Shown here: one piece after another, positions 1 through 10,170 of the stretch | How positions within the stretch are numbered: the stretch's first letter is position 1 | Layout of the letters: each line of letters begins with the position of its first letter | Assembly (NCBI RefSeq): GCF_001999465.1 | Contig: NZ_MQMF01000002.1 | Coordinates: 62,001-126,000, forward strand | Source: Fictibacillus arsenicus | Lineage (GTDB): Bacteria > Bacillota > Bacilli > Bacillales > Fictibacillaceae | DNA: 64,000 bases | Direction: 5' to 3' | Notes under the pieces: generated by a model | Seen by the model: only the letters and a program-made list of their open reading frames with translations | What the model was told of the DNA's origin: nothing | Databases searched by the model: none | Program-made: the position numbers and the translations under genes

Positions 1-1351
1 CCAGTTTTTCTTCTACATACTCGGGTGTAATGGTAATTTGATCTAAACTGATATCTGGCGCTTCAAAAGACAAGTCTTCGAGTAAGCGCTCCAATATGGT
101 ATGAAGTCTTCTTGCACCTATATTGTCGGTGTCTTGATTGACTTCAAATGCGATACTTGCAATCTTAGCAATAGCATCGTCAGAAAATTCAACATTTATA
201 CCTTCTGTACTTAATAGAGCTTTGTACTGTTTTACAATCGCATTATCAGGCTCTATTAATATACGTGTAAAATCTTCAACAGACAAGCTATTTAATTCTA
301 CTCTGATCGGAAATCTTCCTTGAAGCTCGGGAATGAGATCTGAAGGTTTTGCCATGTGAAAAGCTCCTGCTGCAATAAATAGAATATGATCAGTCTTAAT
401 CGAGCCATATTTCGTCATGACAGTGGATCCTTCTACGATGGGAAGAATATCCCTTTGAACACCTTCTCTGCTGACATCTGCAGAGTTTTGATTCTTTCCG
501 GCAATCTTATCAATCTCATCTATAAATATAATACCTGTTTGTTCTGTCTTATAAACAGCTTCACTCGTTACGTCATCCATATCGATCAATTTCGCTGCTT
601 CGTCCTGTGTCAGAACTTTTCTCGCTTCACGTACTGTAAGCTTTCTTTTTTTCTTTTTCTTAGGCATAATCCCACCTAGCATGTCTTGCATATTCATGCC
701 TACCTGTTCAAGACCAGAGCCTTGAAACATATCAAGCATTGAAGGGTTTTGCTCATCGACTTCTACTGTTACTAGATGATCTTCCATTTCCCCAAGAGCT
801 AATTTTTGAGCCATTTGGTTTCGTCTTTGCTTTAAGTTCCCTTCGTCATCCTGCTCTGATGACTGTTCCTGGTTTTGATTACCTCCGCCAAAAAACATTT
901 CTAGAGGATTTTTATAGCTTGTTTCTGTCTTTTTACCAGGGACGAGAAGTTCGACTAGACGCTTATTCGCATTCTGCTCGGCCTTGTCTTTGACTTCATT
1001 CATCTTAAGCTCTTTAACAAGCCTTACAGATGTTTCAACCAGATCACGAACCATGGAATCGACATCACGACCAACATAGCCGACTTCAGTAAATTTCGTA
1101 GCTTCTATTTTAATAAAAGGAGCTTGAGCAAGTTTTGCAAGTCTTCTTGCAATCTCTGTTTTACCGACACCAGTCGGACCAATCATTAAAATATTTTTTG
1201 GAGATACCTCGTCGCGAAGTTTATCATCCAGGAGACTTCTTCTGTAACGGTTTCTGAGAGCCACCGCCACTGCTTTTTTAGCATCTTTTTGTCCAATAAT
1301 GTATTGATCGAGTTTTTCAACGATCTGCCTTGGAGTTAGTTGACTGTTCAA
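1..1351 (-). CDS. hslU: ATP-dependent protease ATPase subunit HslU/ClpY (3' end cut by window)
   Basis: This is the AAA+ unfoldase that feeds substrates to the HslV peptidase in the cytoplasm. It is read from a TTG start at 1351 with AAGGAG about 9 nt upstream, and 450 codons are present. The N-terminus contains [14 protein letters not shown]. Walker A is GPTGVGKT, the pore loop is GYVGRD and Walker B is IIFIDEID. A variable I-domain sits between the two halves. About 15 C-terminal residues lie beyond the left edge. The gene follows hslV after a short gap, in the order xerC-hslV-hslU seen in B. subtilis (codV-clpQ-clpY), where codY comes next. The family is unambiguous. Confidence 0.96.
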   Translation of the reverse strand, partial: MNSQLTPRQIVEKLDQYIIGQKDAKKAVAVALRNRYRRSLLDDKLRDEVSPKNILMIGPTGVGKTEIARRLAKLAQAPFIKIEATKFTEVGYVGRDVDSMVRDLVETSVRLVKELKMNEVKDKAEQNANKRLVELLVPGKKTETSYKNPLEMFFGGGNQNQEQSSEQDDEGNLKQRRNQMAQKLALGEMEDHLVTVEVDEQNPSMLDMFQGSGLEQVGMNMQDMLGGIMPKKKKKRKLTVREARKVLTQDEAAKLIDMDDVTSEAVYKTEQTGIIFIDEIDKIAGKNQNSADVSREGVQRDILPIVEGSTVMTKYGSIKTDHILFIAAGAFHMAKPSDLIPELQGRFPIRVELNSLSVEDFTRILIEPDNAIVKQYKALLSTEGINVEFSDDAIAKIASIAFEVNQDTDNIGARRLHTILERLLEDLSFEAPDISLDQITITPEYVEEKL

Positions 1352-1376
1352 ACAAAATCACTCCTTATATAGGATT

Positions 1377-1916
1377 TTACAGTTCCTCTAATACGATCTC
1401 CGTATTTGTGTAAACACAAATCTCGCCGGCTGTTTGCAATGAAGCAAGCGCTATTTCTTTAGCAGAAAGCTGAGAAGCATTATTTTTCAATGCTCTTCCT
1501 GCAGCTAGCGCATAATTTCCGCCTGAGCCAATAGCTAGAATGCCGTCATCAGGTTCAATGACTTCACCTGTTCCTGAAATAAGCAGCATATGCTCTTTGT
1601 TCATTACGATCAGCAATGCCTCGAGTTTCCTTAAGACTTGATCAGTACGCCATTCTTTTGCCATTTCAACAGATGCACGCTGTAAGTTGCCGCTGTACTC
1701 TTCAAGTTTGCTTTCAAACTTTTCGTAAAGAGTAAATGCATCTGCTACAGAACCGGCAAAACCAGCAAGTACCTTCCCGCCATACAGCTTTCTTACTTTT
1801 TTAGCCGTATGTTTCATTACGACTGCATTGCCGAACGTTACCTGGCCATCTCCAGTCATTGCTGCTTCCCCATTGTGCTGAATTGCAAAGATTGTGGTTG
1901 CATGAAAAGTTGACAT
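1377..1916 (-). CDS. hslV: ATP-dependent protease peptidase subunit HslV/ClpQ
   Basis: Proteolytic subunit of the two-component HslUV protease. The start at 1916 gives 179 residues beginning [11 protein letters not shown] and has a strong GGGAGG site. An upstream in-frame start at 1961 would overlap xerC and has no comparable site. As in Bacillus ClpQ, the N-terminus is extended relative to the E. coli form, so a serine follows Met1; serine has been reported as the catalytic N-terminal residue of B. subtilis ClpQ. The body carries [20 protein letters not shown] and [16 protein letters not shown], typical of the family. It lies 25 nt after xerC and just before hslU, so the three are probably co-transcribed. 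Confidence 0.96.
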   Translation of the reverse strand: MSTFHATTIFAIQHNGEAAMTGDGQVTFGNAVVMKHTAKKVRKLYGGKVLAGFAGSVADAFTLYEKFESKLEEYSGNLQRASVEMAKEWRTDQVLRKLEALLIVMNKEHMLLISGTGEVIEPDDGILAIGSGGNYALAAGRALKNNASQLSAKEIALASLQTAGEICVYTNTEIVLEEL

Positions 1917-1941
1917 CGAAAAATCCCTCCCTTTTTGTTTT

Positions 1942-2844
1942 TTATGCTCGAGGATGCGCATTATTATAGATTTTTTTTAAATGGTCTTTCGTAACGTGTG
2001 TGTAAACTTGTGTTGATGAGAGCTGTGAATGTCCCAGAAGTTCCTGAACTGCTCGTAAATCTGCACCTTCATTGAGCATGTGTGTCGCAAAAGTATGCCT
2101 TAAAACGTGTGGACTGATATGTATATTGAGCGACGATTCTTCAATGATTTTATTCAATATGTTTCTTACGCTTCTCGCACTTAAAGGTTCCCCTTTATAA
2201 TTCAAAAACAGGGAATCCGTTTTATTTTCTGTTTTTTCTAGTAAAAGTTTACGCCCATCGCTAATATATCTTTCTAATGCTTCTTTGGCAAAAGAACCGA
2301 TAGGAACATACCTTTCCTTTTTCCCTTTACCCTTGACTAATGCAGCCTCTACAAAAAGATCAAGATCCTTCAATTGCAGTTTGCAGCATTCGCTCACACG
2401 TATACCCGTACCATAGAGCAATTCGAGAATGGCCTGATTTCTTTGTCCGATTGGCGTACTGACGTCAGACACATTAAAAAGCTTCTCCAACTCTTTTTCA
2501 TAAAGAAATTGAGGAAGCATTTTTGCTTTTTTAGGCAAAGAGGCCATTGCAAAAGGATTTTGTTCCACGACTTTTTCCCGATTTAAGAAACGGTAAAAAC
2601 TTCTCATGGAAGATATCTTTCTAGCAACGGTATTTCTAGCATACTTCTTTTCATGAAGCGTCACGAGATAATGTCTAACTAAAACATAAGAAACAGCAGC
2701 GAATCCTTCGATTGCTTGCTGTTTCAAAAAAGAAGTAAAATCATTAATATCTTTTTCATAGTGTTCGATCGTATATGGCGAACTGTTCTTCTCAATCATC
2801 AAGTAATTAAGAAAATCCACCACGAGCTGGCGTTCTGATTCCAT
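1942..2844 (-). CDS. xerC: tyrosine recombinase XerC
   Basis: Site-specific recombinase that with XerD resolves chromosome dimers at dif during division. It has 300 residues from ATG 2844, with AGGTG 7 nt upstream; a GTG three codons earlier overlaps that site and is less likely. An N-terminal SAM-like core-binding domain spans about 1-90 and the catalytic domain about 105-295. The catalytic residues are visible: R149 in TGIRVSE, K173 in the GKGKK turn, H246 and R249 in HVLRH, H272 in LGHS and the nucleophile Y281 in QVYTH. It is the CodV equivalent, upstream of hslV. A 9-bp-arm hairpin lies between trmFO and this gene. Confidence 0.95.
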   Translation of the reverse strand: MESERQLVVDFLNYLMIEKNSSPYTIEHYEKDINDFTSFLKQQAIEGFAAVSYVLVRHYLVTLHEKKYARNTVARKISSMRSFYRFLNREKVVEQNPFAMASLPKKAKMLPQFLYEKELEKLFNVSDVSTPIGQRNQAILELLYGTGIRVSECCKLQLKDLDLFVEAALVKGKGKKERYVPIGSFAKEALERYISDGRKLLLEKTENKTDSLFLNYKGEPLSARSVRNILNKIIEESSLNIHISPHVLRHTFATHMLNEGADLRAVQELLGHSQLSSTQVYTHVTKDHLKKIYNNAHPRA

Positions 2845-2858
2845 TTCATACACCTCAC

Positions 2859-2893
2859 AAAGCCCCTAAATCGTATCACAACTTAGGGGCTAA
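2859..2893 (-). terminator. hairpin between trmFO and xerC
   Basis: Perfect 9-bp arms AGCCCCTAA and TTAGGGGCT (2861-2869 and 2883-2891) enclose a 13-nt loop. On the minus strand the tail is only TTTG, so this is a weak terminator or attenuator. It sits directly upstream of the xerC ribosome-binding site. Confidence 0.5.
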
Positions 2894-2905
2894 AGCAATA
2901 GATGT

Positions 2906-4213
2906 TCACAAATTTGTTATAAAATTCTGAATTGTTTCCAATGCTCGTTCTGCGATTGCCTTGTTTCTTTCCTGCTTATTTTTAATCCTTGTTTCGAGCA
3001 AGGGCAGCAGGCCAAAGTTTGCATTCATCGGCTGGAAATTATCAGGGTTGGCAGTCGTAATATAATATGCCATACTTCCGATTGCAGTTTCTCTAGGAAA
3101 AACAGCTAACTCCTCGCCTTTTACGAGTTTTGCCGCATTTATGCCAGCGATCAATCCTGATGCAGCACTTTCCACATATCCTTCAACACCTGTCATCTGC
3201 CCTGCAAAGAAAAGATCATCTCTTTCTTTTAGCTGATATGTGTCTCTTAAAAGTTTAGGGGAATTTAAGAATGTATTCCGGTGCATAACACCGAAACGCA
3301 CAACCTCTGCATTTTCTAAACCGGGAATAAGCTGAATAAGTTCTTTTTGAGGTCCCCATTTCAAGTGAGTTTGAAACCCTACAATATTATATAGCGTTCC
3401 TGCACTATTGTCTTGTCTTAACTGAACGACAGCATATGGGATCTTTCCAGTTTTCGGATCTTCTAGGCCAACGGGTTTCATCGGTCCGAAAAGGAGAGTC
3501 TTCTTACCTCGCTTAGCCATTACTTCAACAGGCATACAGCCCTCAAAAAAGATTTCTTTTTCAAACTCTTTTAAAGGAACAGTTTCAGAAGAAATAAGAG
3601 CTTCGTAAAAACGATCGAATTCCTCTTCAGTCATCGGACAGTTTAAATAAGCTGCTTCACCTTTATCGTAGCGAGATTTTAAATAGACCTTATCCATATT
3701 GATACTATCCACTTCAATGATAGGAGCTGCAGCATCGTAAAAATATAAATATTCTTCGCCAGTTAAAGAGTTTAAAGCTTTTGATAAATGATCAGAAGTT
3801 AAAGGACCGGTTGCGATAATTGTCGGACCATCAGGAATTTCTGTTACTTCTTCTGTTATTACTTCTACATTAGGGTGATTCTTTACGCGTTCTGTTACAA
3901 GCCCTGCAAACTCGTGACGGTCGACAGCTAATGCGCCGCCTGCAGGAACTGCACAATCATCTGCAGATGAAATGATAACAGAATTCAATTTTCTCATTTC
4001 TTCTTTTAATACACCAACAGCATTTGTTAATGTATTCGCCCGCAATGAGTTTGAACATACAAGCTCTGCAAATTTTTCAGTGTGATGAGCCGGGGTCTGT
4101 CTAACCGGTCTCATCTCATATAATTTAACTTTTATTCCTCGGCTTGCGATCTGCCAAGCAGCTTCACTGCCGGCAAGACCCGCTCCGATTACGTTAACAT
4201 GTTGATGGCTCAT
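2906..4213 (-). CDS. trmFO: tRNA (uracil-54-C5)-methyltransferase, folate/FAD-dependent TrmFO
   Basis: Makes ribothymidine at position 54 of tRNA using methylene-tetrahydrofolate and FAD. It is the Gram-positive counterpart of SAM-dependent TrmA. It has 435 residues, the usual length, with AAGGAG before ATG 4213. The N-terminus has the FAD dinucleotide-binding fold [18 protein letters not shown]. The conserved blocks [26 protein letters not shown] and [17 protein letters not shown] follow. It starts 10 nt after the topA stop (old name gid) and precedes xerC, so a topA-trmFO-xerC-hslVU transcript is likely. Confidence 0.95.
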   Translation of the reverse strand: MSHQHVNVIGAGLAGSEAAWQIASRGIKVKLYEMRPVRQTPAHHTEKFAELVCSNSLRANTLTNAVGVLKEEMRKLNSVIISSADDCAVPAGGALAVDRHEFAGLVTERVKNHPNVEVITEEVTEIPDGPTIIATGPLTSDHLSKALNSLTGEEYLYFYDAAAPIIEVDSINMDKVYLKSRYDKGEAAYLNCPMTEEEFDRFYEALISSETVPLKEFEKEIFFEGCMPVEVMAKRGKKTLLFGPMKPVGLEDPKTGKIPYAVVQLRQDNSAGTLYNIVGFQTHLKWGPQKELIQLIPGLENAEVVRFGVMHRNTFLNSPKLLRDTYQLKERDDLFFAGQMTGVEGYVESAASGLIAGINAAKLVKGEELAVFPRETAIGSMAYYITTANPDNFQPMNANFGLLPLLETRIKNKQERNKAIAERALETIQNFITNL

Positions 4214-4223
4214 GGTAAACTCC

Positions 4224-6299
4224 TTACTTTGCTTCCTCTTCGGAATAGTCGCAAGACACGCATTGAACGACTTTTCCTTTTTTCGTTTTCTTTTCTACTA
4301 GCATACTATTACATTTCGGACATGTTCTTGCAATTGGTTTGTCCCATGAAACGAACTCACAGTCAGGATATCTGTTGCAGCCATAGAAAACTCGTTTCTT
4401 TTTGCTTTTTCGTTCGACAATTGATCCTTTATGACAAGAAGGACATTCGACGCCAATATCTTTAACGATTGGTTTGGTGTTTCTGCAATCCGGGAAATTG
4501 GAGCATGCCATGAACTTGCCGAAGCGGCCCATCTTATAGACCATTTCATGTCCGCATTTCTCGCAGTTTTCCCCTGCTGGCTCGTCTTTAATTTCTACTT
4601 TTTGCATTTCTTCTTCTGCAATTTTAAGCTTCTTCTCAAAATTTTTATAGAATTCGTCAATGATCTTGATCCAATCGATATTTCCGTCTTCAACTTCATC
4701 GAGATCACTTTCCATCTTGGCAGTAAATTCGACGTTAAAGACCTCAGGGAAAAACTCAAGGGTCATCTCTAATACAAGTTCTCCAAGCTCAGTTGGAACG
4801 AATTTCTTGTCGTCTAAAGCAACATAGCCTCTCTTTTGAATCGTATCGAGAGTCGGAGCATAAGTAGAAGGTCTGCCTATCCCCAATTCTTCCATCGTCC
4901 GTACTAATCTAGCTTCGGTATAGCGCGGCGGCGGCTGGGTAAAGTGCTGTGTGGGCTCTAAATCTTTCTTATCAGCCTTCATACCTTCTTGTACATCAGG
5001 AAGGATGCGGTCTTCTTCTTTTTTACCGTCATCATTGCCCTCTACATAAACCTTCATGAATCCAGGGAACTTTACTTTTGACCCTGTTGCACGGAATGTT
5101 ACACCATTGTTTTGAAGGTCTACAGTCATTGTGTCCAGTACTGCAGAGGACATCTGACTTGCAAGGAAACGTTCCCATATTAGCTTGTAAAGACGGAGCT
5201 GGTCTCTGGATAAATAAGTTTTCAAATCTTTTGGATGATACATGACTGAGGTAGGACGAATAGCTTCATGTGCATCTTGAGCATTCTTACCTGACTTCTT
5301 TTCAGCTCTTGAGGTGTTCACGTATTGTTTTCCAAATTCATTTGCGATAAACTCTGAAGCTTCACCTTTTGCAGTATCCGAGATCCGGGTAGAATCAGTA
5401 CGCATATAAGTGATTAAACCGACTGTACCTTCTTTCCCAAGGTCAATCCCTTCATATAGCTGCTGTGCGAGCATCATCGTTTTCTTCGCTCTGAAGTTAA
5501 GCTTTCTAGCAGCTTCCTGCTGCAGGGAAGAAGTAATGAAAGGCGGAGAAGGATTTCTTTTCCGTTCTTTCTTCTGTACGGAATCAATCGTAAAAGATTT
5601 CCCTTTAATTTTACTCAGGATATCTTTTACTTCTTCTTCATTAGAGAGCTCTTGTTTCTTGCCGTTAAGCCCATAGAACTGGGCTTCAAAGTCTTCGCCT
5701 GAAGCACTGAATATCCCTTTGATCTTCCAATATTCTTCTGGCTGAAAAGCTTCAATTTCTTTTTCGCGTTCAACAATCAAGCGGACTGCTACAGTCTGAA
5801 CCCGTCCTGCACTTAAACCTTTTTTAATTTTCTTCCATAATAGCGGACTGACTTTGTACCCAACAAGTCTGTCAAGAACTCTTCTGGCTTGCTGAGCATC
5901 TACTAAATCCATATTGATTTTTCTTGGTTTCTTAAATGAATCTTTTATCGCGGTTTTAGTAATCTCATTAAATACAACTCGGCAATCAGAATCTAAATCC
6001 ATATCTAAACTGTGAGCAAGATGCCATGCGATTGCTTCACCTTCACGATCCGGGTCAGCTGCGAGAAAGATTTGTTTCGCTTTTTTGGCTGCTGTTTTCA
6101 AGTCCTTTAATATTGGACCTTTTCCTCGGATAGTAATGTATTTAGGTTCATAATTTGCATCTACATCTACGCCGGTCTGGCTTCTAGGCAAATCACGAAC
6201 ATGTCCCATAGATGCTTTTACGTCATATTTGCTCCCTAAATATTTTTTTATCGTCTTTGCTTTTGCGGGAGACTCAACAATGACTAAGTATTTTTCCAT
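4224..6299 (-). CDS. topA: DNA topoisomerase I (type IA)
   Basis: Relaxes negative supercoils by cutting one strand through a 5'-phosphotyrosine link. It has 691 residues. The TOPRIM domain is at the start ([12 protein letters not shown], with the metal-binding [12 protein letters not shown] near residues 82-93). The active-site tyrosine is Y298 in [14 protein letters not shown]. The C-terminus carries three zinc-ribbon modules with CEKCG, CPSCHKG and CPKCN. The third ends in [10 protein letters not shown]. Length and domain order match Bacillus TopA. Its neighbours dprA and trmFO are also the expected ones. Confidence 0.97.
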   Translation of the reverse strand: MEKYLVIVESPAKAKTIKKYLGSKYDVKASMGHVRDLPRSQTGVDVDANYEPKYITIRGKGPILKDLKTAAKKAKQIFLAADPDREGEAIAWHLAHSLDMDLDSDCRVVFNEITKTAIKDSFKKPRKINMDLVDAQQARRVLDRLVGYKVSPLLWKKIKKGLSAGRVQTVAVRLIVEREKEIEAFQPEEYWKIKGIFSASGEDFEAQFYGLNGKKQELSNEEEVKDILSKIKGKSFTIDSVQKKERKRNPSPPFITSSLQQEAARKLNFRAKKTMMLAQQLYEGIDLGKEGTVGLITYMRTDSTRISDTAKGEASEFIANEFGKQYVNTSRAEKKSGKNAQDAHEAIRPTSVMYHPKDLKTYLSRDQLRLYKLIWERFLASQMSSAVLDTMTVDLQNNGVTFRATGSKVKFPGFMKVYVEGNDDGKKEEDRILPDVQEGMKADKKDLEPTQHFTQPPPRYTEARLVRTMEELGIGRPSTYAPTLDTIQKRGYVALDDKKFVPTELGELVLEMTLEFFPEVFNVEFTAKMESDLDEVEDGNIDWIKIIDEFYKNFEKKLKIAEEEMQKVEIKDEPAGENCEKCGHEMVYKMGRFGKFMACSNFPDCRNTKPIVKDIGVECPSCHKGSIVERKSKKKRVFYGCNRYPDCEFVSWDKPIARTCPKCNSMLVEKKTKKGKVVQCVSCDYSEEEAK

Positions 6300-6379
6300 T
6301 TACAGTTTATCCCCCTTTAAGGGTTTAGTGAAATCTTCCCTATTATTAAATAATGTATCTGCTTTTGTCAAACTGTTTC

Positions 6380-7264
6380 CTAATTTAATGAAAACGGTTT
6401 AGTCCATTCATCTGCTATATCCTCTGCACACATTACGAGTTTCGCACCGTTCTGAATCAAAAAATTTGTACCTGCTGCACAATCTTCAAGGATTGAACCT
6501 GGAATGGCAAAGACATCTCTTCCTTGTTCCAGAGCTTGATCGGCTGTAATGAGCGACCCGCTCTTCGTTCTCGCTTCAGCAACAAGAGTTGCTTTGCCGA
6601 GACCGCTAATTATACGGTTACGCAATGGGAAATGCCAGCGTTTTGGCTGAACATAAGGCGGAAACTCTGAAATAAGAATACCTTGACTGCTAATTTCTTC
6701 TGCCAATTTGTTATTTTCGGTGGGGTATACGCATTTTATTCCAGAACCTAATACTGCAGCCGTTCGCGTCCCATTTAATAGACAAAGCCGGTGTGCATAT
6801 GTATCTATCCCTCTTGCAAGCCCGCTTACTACTACCCATTTATTCTTCAGCAGAGGAGTAAGAACTTTGCTTAAGGCACCCAATCCATCAGAGCTCGGGT
6901 TTCTCGTCCCTACCACACTTATTATTTTATCCTGTTTCAGCGTACTCCAATCTCCTCTTCCATAAAGTACCCAAGGGGGATCAAATATTGTTTTCAAACT
7001 AGAAGGATAATCTTTATGAAAATAAGGTAATGCAGTTATTGAATTTTTCTTTAAAACATTCATTATGTATGTACTGTTTTTTTGATTCATAAAGGTATAA
7101 AGACGTACTGCCATTTTCTCGCTTAACGCAAATGACATCATCAGGCTCTTGACATCCATTTTAAATATATCAGCTAATTCCGGATCGGCTGTTAAAATAT
7201 TCTTGAAATGATTCCATGTAAGACCCTCACAATGATGAAGAAAAATTAAGCGTTCATAATCCAA
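6380..7264 (-). CDS. dprA: DNA-processing protein DprA/Smf
   Basis: Binds incoming single-stranded DNA during transformation and loads RecA. The chosen start is TTG 7264 (294 residues), because GAGGAGG lies exactly 7 nt before it. An in-frame TTG at 7288 would put that site inside the coding region. The Rossmann-like fold shows SVVGTRNPSSDG, VVSGLARGIDTYAH, AVLGSGIKCVYP, SEFPP and the DNA-binding region RNRIISGLGKATLVAEA. It is flanked by sucD and topA, as in B. subtilis. A terminator after sucD suggests it has its own promoter. Confidence 0.94.
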   Translation of the reverse strand: MDYERLIFLHHCEGLTWNHFKNILTADPELADIFKMDVKSLMMSFALSEKMAVRLYTFMNQKNSTYIMNVLKKNSITALPYFHKDYPSSLKTIFDPPWVLYGRGDWSTLKQDKIISVVGTRNPSSDGLGALSKVLTPLLKNKWVVVSGLARGIDTYAHRLCLLNGTRTAAVLGSGIKCVYPTENNKLAEEISSQGILISEFPPYVQPKRWHFPLRNRIISGLGKATLVAEARTKSGSLITADQALEQGRDVFAIPGSILEDCAAGTNFLIQNGAKLVMCAEDIADEWTKPFSLN

Positions 7265-7303
7265 ATTCTTTTCCTCCTCATGAACCAATGGTTAATTAAA
7301 GTG

Positions 7304-7329
7304 AAAAAGCTCCCTATTGCTGGGAGCTT
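7304..7329 (-). terminator. Rho-independent terminator after sucD
   Basis: Perfect arms AAGCTCCC and GGGAGCTT (7307-7314 and 7322-7329) with a 7-nt loop. A T-run follows on the minus strand. It ends the sucCD transcript before dprA. Confidence 0.85.
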
Positions 7330-7369
7330 CTCACGTTGCTAGAGATGCAGTACACACCTCTTATGGTAT

Positions 7370-8293
7370 TTATGCTTTTGATGCTTTTTCTTTGTTTGTT
7401 ACACAAACATCGTAAAGATCGTTTTCTTTAAGTGCTTCAACTAAAGTTTCACCCATTACTGAAGGTGTTGCTGCAACTTTAATTCCGCATGCCTTCATTG
7501 TTTTAATCTTTTCGTCTGCAGTACCTTTACCGCCAGAAATGATCGCACCGGCATGACCCATACGTTTTCCAGGAGGTGCTGTTTGTCCGCCGATGAACCC
7601 AACAACAGGTTTAGTCATATTAGCTTTTACCCATTCTGCAGCTTCTTCTTCTGCAGTTCCGCCAATTTCACCAATCATGATGACTGCATACGTATCTTCA
7701 TCTTCATTAAACGCCTTTAGAACGTCAATGAAGTCCGTACCGTTAACTGGGTCTCCACCGATACCAACAGCTGTAGATTGTCCAATTCCGCGCTCTGAGA
7801 GCTGATGAACAGCTTCATATGTTAATGTTCCAGAGCGGGAAACAACACCTACGTGTCCTTTCGTGTGGATGTAGCCAGGCATGATACCAATCTTACATTC
7901 TTCAGGAGTGATAACACCCGGGCAGTTTGGTCCAACTAAGCGAGTTTTCTTGCCTTCCATATAACGCTTAACTTTAACCATATCCATTACAGGAATACCT
8001 TCTGTAATACAAATAGCTAGATCAAGTTCTGCATCAACAGCTTCGATGATTGCTTCGGCAGCAAATGCTGGAGGAACATAAATAACAGAAGCGTTAGCTC
8101 CAGTTTCTTTAACTGCATCAGCAACTGTGTTGAATACAGGAAGTCCTTCAACTTCAGTTCCGCCTTTACCAGGTGTAACTCCGCCCACAATTTTCGTACC
8201 ATATTCAAGCATTTGTTTCGTATGGAAAAGACCAACGGAACCTGTAATACCCTGAACGATGACTTTTGTGTCTTTATTAATAAAAATGCTCAT
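7370..8293 (-). CDS. sucD: succinyl-CoA synthetase alpha subunit
   Basis: Alpha subunit of the TCA-cycle enzyme that converts succinyl-CoA to succinate with ATP or GTP formation. It has 307 residues. The CoA-binding N-terminal domain begins with [11 protein letters not shown]. The nucleotide-facing motif VGPNCPGVI is present. The phosphorylated histidine is in [14 protein letters not shown], near residue 246. It lies 37 nt after sucC and is certainly co-expressed with it. Confidence 0.97.
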   Translation of the reverse strand: MSIFINKDTKVIVQGITGSVGLFHTKQMLEYGTKIVGGVTPGKGGTEVEGLPVFNTVADAVKETGANASVIYVPPAFAAEAIIEAVDAELDLAICITEGIPVMDMVKVKRYMEGKKTRLVGPNCPGVITPEECKIGIMPGYIHTKGHVGVVSRSGTLTYEAVHQLSERGIGQSTAVGIGGDPVNGTDFIDVLKAFNEDEDTYAVIMIGEIGGTAEEEAAEWVKANMTKPVVGFIGGQTAPPGKRMGHAGAIISGGKGTADEKIKTMKACGIKVAATPSVMGETLVEALKENDLYDVCVTNKEKASKA

Positions 8294-8330
8294 GCTTTAA
8301 ATTCCCATCCTTCCTGCAATGTTTTCTTTG

Positions 8331-9491
8331 TTACTTAACCAATGCGACGATTTTTTCTGCACCGTCAGCCATTGAATCAGCAGCTGTAATATTAAGACCG
8401 GATTCTTTTAGGATCTTTTTACCAAGATCAACGTTTGTACCTTCTAGTCGAACGACTAAAGGCAGTTCAAGACCAACTTGTTTCGTAGCTTCCACAACAC
8501 CATTTGCAATGATGTCACATTTCATAATACCTCCAAAGATGTTAACGAAAATCCCTTTAACATTTTTGTCGGAAAGAATAATCTTGAAAGCTTCTGTTAC
8601 TTTCTCAGTTGTAGCGCCGCCCCCAACATCAAGGAAGTTAGCAGGGTCACCGCCATAATGCTTAATGATGTCCATTGTCGCCATAGCTAGACCAGCACCA
8701 TTAACCATACAGCCGATATTTCCATCAAGTGAGATATAGCTTAGATCATATTTAGAAGCTTCAATCTCTTTTGGATCTTCTTCTTCTAAATCTCTGTATT
8801 CTAAGATGTCTTTATGACGGTATAAAGCATTTGAATCAAAGTTCATTTTCGCATCAAGTGCCATTACGTTTCCGTCTCCAGTAACAACTAATGGATTAAT
8901 TTCAGCGATAGAGCAGTCTTTTTCTACGAATGCAGTATATAATCCCATCATGAACTTAACAGCTTTACCTACTAGTTCCGTTGGAATGTTAATGTTATAA
9001 GCTAAACGTCTTGCCTGGAATGCCTGAAGACCGATCGCAGGGTCGATTACTTCTTTGAAGATTTTTTCAGGTGTTTCTTCTGCCACTTCTTCAATTTCAG
9101 TACCGCCTTCTTCAGATCCCATCATTACTACACTTGAAGTTGCACGATCAAGCACAAGACCAATGTAATATTCCTTTTTAATGTCACAGCCTTCTTCGAT
9201 AAGTAAGCGCTTAACTTCCTTACCTTCTGGGCCTGTTTGGTGAGTGACTAGAACTTTACCTAAAATTTCATTTGCGTATGTACGCACTTCATCAATATTC
9301 TTGGCAACTTTTACGCCACCCGCTTTACCGCGGCCGCCTGCATGAATCTGTGCTTTAACAACAGATACAGCGCTCCCCAGTTCTTTAGCAGCTTCTACAG
9401 CTTCTTCAACTGAAAATGCCACTTTTCCGTTTGGAACAGCCACACCATATTTTCTAAGTATCTCTTTACCTTGGTATTCGTGGATATTCAT
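8331..9491 (-). CDS. sucC: succinyl-CoA synthetase beta subunit
   Basis: Beta (ATP-grasp) subunit of succinyl-CoA synthetase. It has 386 residues, the standard length, and a strong AGGAGG before ATG 9491. [17 protein letters not shown] starts the ATP-grasp domain. [17 protein letters not shown] is the nucleotide-binding loop. The C-terminal ligase domain has the glycine-rich [11 protein letters not shown] and DVGGGA, and [14 protein letters not shown] well-formed sigma-A promoter with a perfect internal palindrome lies just upstream. Confidence 0.97.
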   Translation of the reverse strand: MNIHEYQGKEILRKYGVAVPNGKVAFSVEEAVEAAKELGSAVSVVKAQIHAGGRGKAGGVKVAKNIDEVRTYANEILGKVLVTHQTGPEGKEVKRLLIEEGCDIKKEYYIGLVLDRATSSVVMMGSEEGGTEIEEVAEETPEKIFKEVIDPAIGLQAFQARRLAYNINIPTELVGKAVKFMMGLYTAFVEKDCSIAEINPLVVTGDGNVMALDAKMNFDSNALYRHKDILEYRDLEEEDPKEIEASKYDLSYISLDGNIGCMVNGAGLAMATMDIIKHYGGDPANFLDVGGGATTEKVTEAFKIILSDKNVKGIFVNIFGGIMKCDIIANGVVEATKQVGLELPLVVRLEGTNVDLGKKILKESGLNITAADSMADGAEKIVALVK

Positions 9492-9538
9492 TTACTCTCC
9501 ATCCTCCTATCATGGTGAAAACTTAAAGTACCGTTATC

Positions 9539-9567
9539 ATTGTATAAGACCAAGCGTCTTATGTCTA
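9539..9567 (-). promoter_or_regulatory. sucC promoter with a 19-bp palindrome in the spacer
   Basis: On the minus strand, -35 TAGACA (9567-9562) and -10 TACAAT (9544-9539) are separated by exactly 17 bp. A perfect inverted repeat, ATAAGAC-N5-GTCTTAT (9544-9562), fills the spacer and touches both boxes. This is the classic layout for a repressor operator. The regulator is unknown. The spacing does not match the ATAA-N7-TTAT dyad described for CcpC, and it is not a cre site. Confidence 0.7.
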
Positions 9568-9615
9568 CTATTCTTCAGAAAATTGCAAGCGCATTCAGGA
9601 TTTATGGCCAATAAA

Positions 9616-9649
9616 AAAACCAAAACCTTCATGCTACGGTTTTGGTTTT
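9616..9649 (-). terminator. Rho-independent terminator after the small spore protein gene
   Basis: Perfect 12-bp arms AAAACCAAAACC and GGTTTTGGTTTT (9616-9627 and 9638-9649) with a 10-nt loop. A run of T follows on the minus strand. It lies 44 nt after the SASP-like stop codon. Confidence 0.85.
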
Positions 9650-9692
9650 ACTGCTTTTTACCTTTGGAAAATAGGAGCTTCCAAAGCTTATT

Positions 9693-9851
9693 TCATTTGT
9701 TTTTCTCGTTTTCCTGTTTTTTAATAAGCTTTGGTGTAATCGCTTCTTTTTCCGCAGCAGGACGGTACAGTCCAAATTCTTCAGCCATCTCTTCTCTAAA
9801 TTGATTAACTAATTGCTCAGATTGCTGTACGACAAGTTTATTTTTTGGCAT
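9693..9851 (-). CDS. small acid-soluble spore protein-like, alpha/beta type (52 aa)
   Basis: A 52-residue protein starting MPKNKLVVQQ. It has a clear AAAGGAGTG site before ATG 9851 and a strong terminator after its stop. Residues 16-29 (NQFREEMAEEFGLY) resemble the N-terminal conserved block of alpha/beta SASPs, which contains the GPR protease site (consensus near EIASEFG). ITPKLIKKQE near the C-terminus resembles the second block (ITKRLVxxAEQ). These proteins coat and protect spore DNA. It is shorter and more charged than typical SspA/B (about 60-70 residues), so it may be a minor or divergent member. Sporulation control is expected but no sigma-G promoter was identified. Confidence 0.7.
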   Translation of the reverse strand: MPKNKLVVQQSEQLVNQFREEMAEEFGLYRPAAEKEAITPKLIKKQENEKNK

Positions 9852-9903
9852 TGTGCACACTCCTTTATGTTAGCAATGCCCGTTTAAACAAGAATTATGT
9901 TTA

Positions 9904-10170
9904 TCATTTTGCTTCTTGATCGATTTGATAAATAAAAGCAAAAAGTTCTGCAACGACTTCATACAGCTCCTCTGGTATGCTTTCATCGATTTCTAATTTT
10001 GATAATAAGTGCACAAGTGAAGGGTCTTCCTGAATCGGAATATTGTGCTCTGATGCAGTTTGAACGATCCGATCTGCTGTTTCACCTTTTCCTTTGGCCG
10101 TTACTATGGGAGAACTTGATTCTTCGGGATTATATTTAAGTGCTACAGCTTCTTTTATGTTTTTCCTCAT
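9904..10170 (-). CDS. ylqH: FlhB C-terminal domain-like protein YlqH
   Basis: An 88-residue protein corresponding to the cytoplasmic C-terminal domain of FlhB/YscU export-switch proteins. AVALKYNPEE, IVTAKGKGETADRI, AxEHNIPIQEDPSLVHLL and the C-terminal LYEVVAELFAFIYQID match the family. The autocleavage motif NPTH is replaced by NPEE, so self-cleavage as in FlhB is not expected. It overlaps the end of ylqG by 4 nt, as in B. subtilis, so the two proteins probably act together. The biological role is unknown. Confidence 0.88.
   Translation of the reverse strand: MRKNIKEAVALKYNPEESSSPIVTAKGKGETADRIVQTASEHNIPIQEDPSLVHLLSKLEIDESIPEELYEVVAELFAFIYQIDQEAK

Noticed and set aside
9583-9804. 73-residue plus-strand open frame rich in F and C
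   Set aside because: It is antisense to the SASP-like gene and its terminator, and has no ribosome-binding site.
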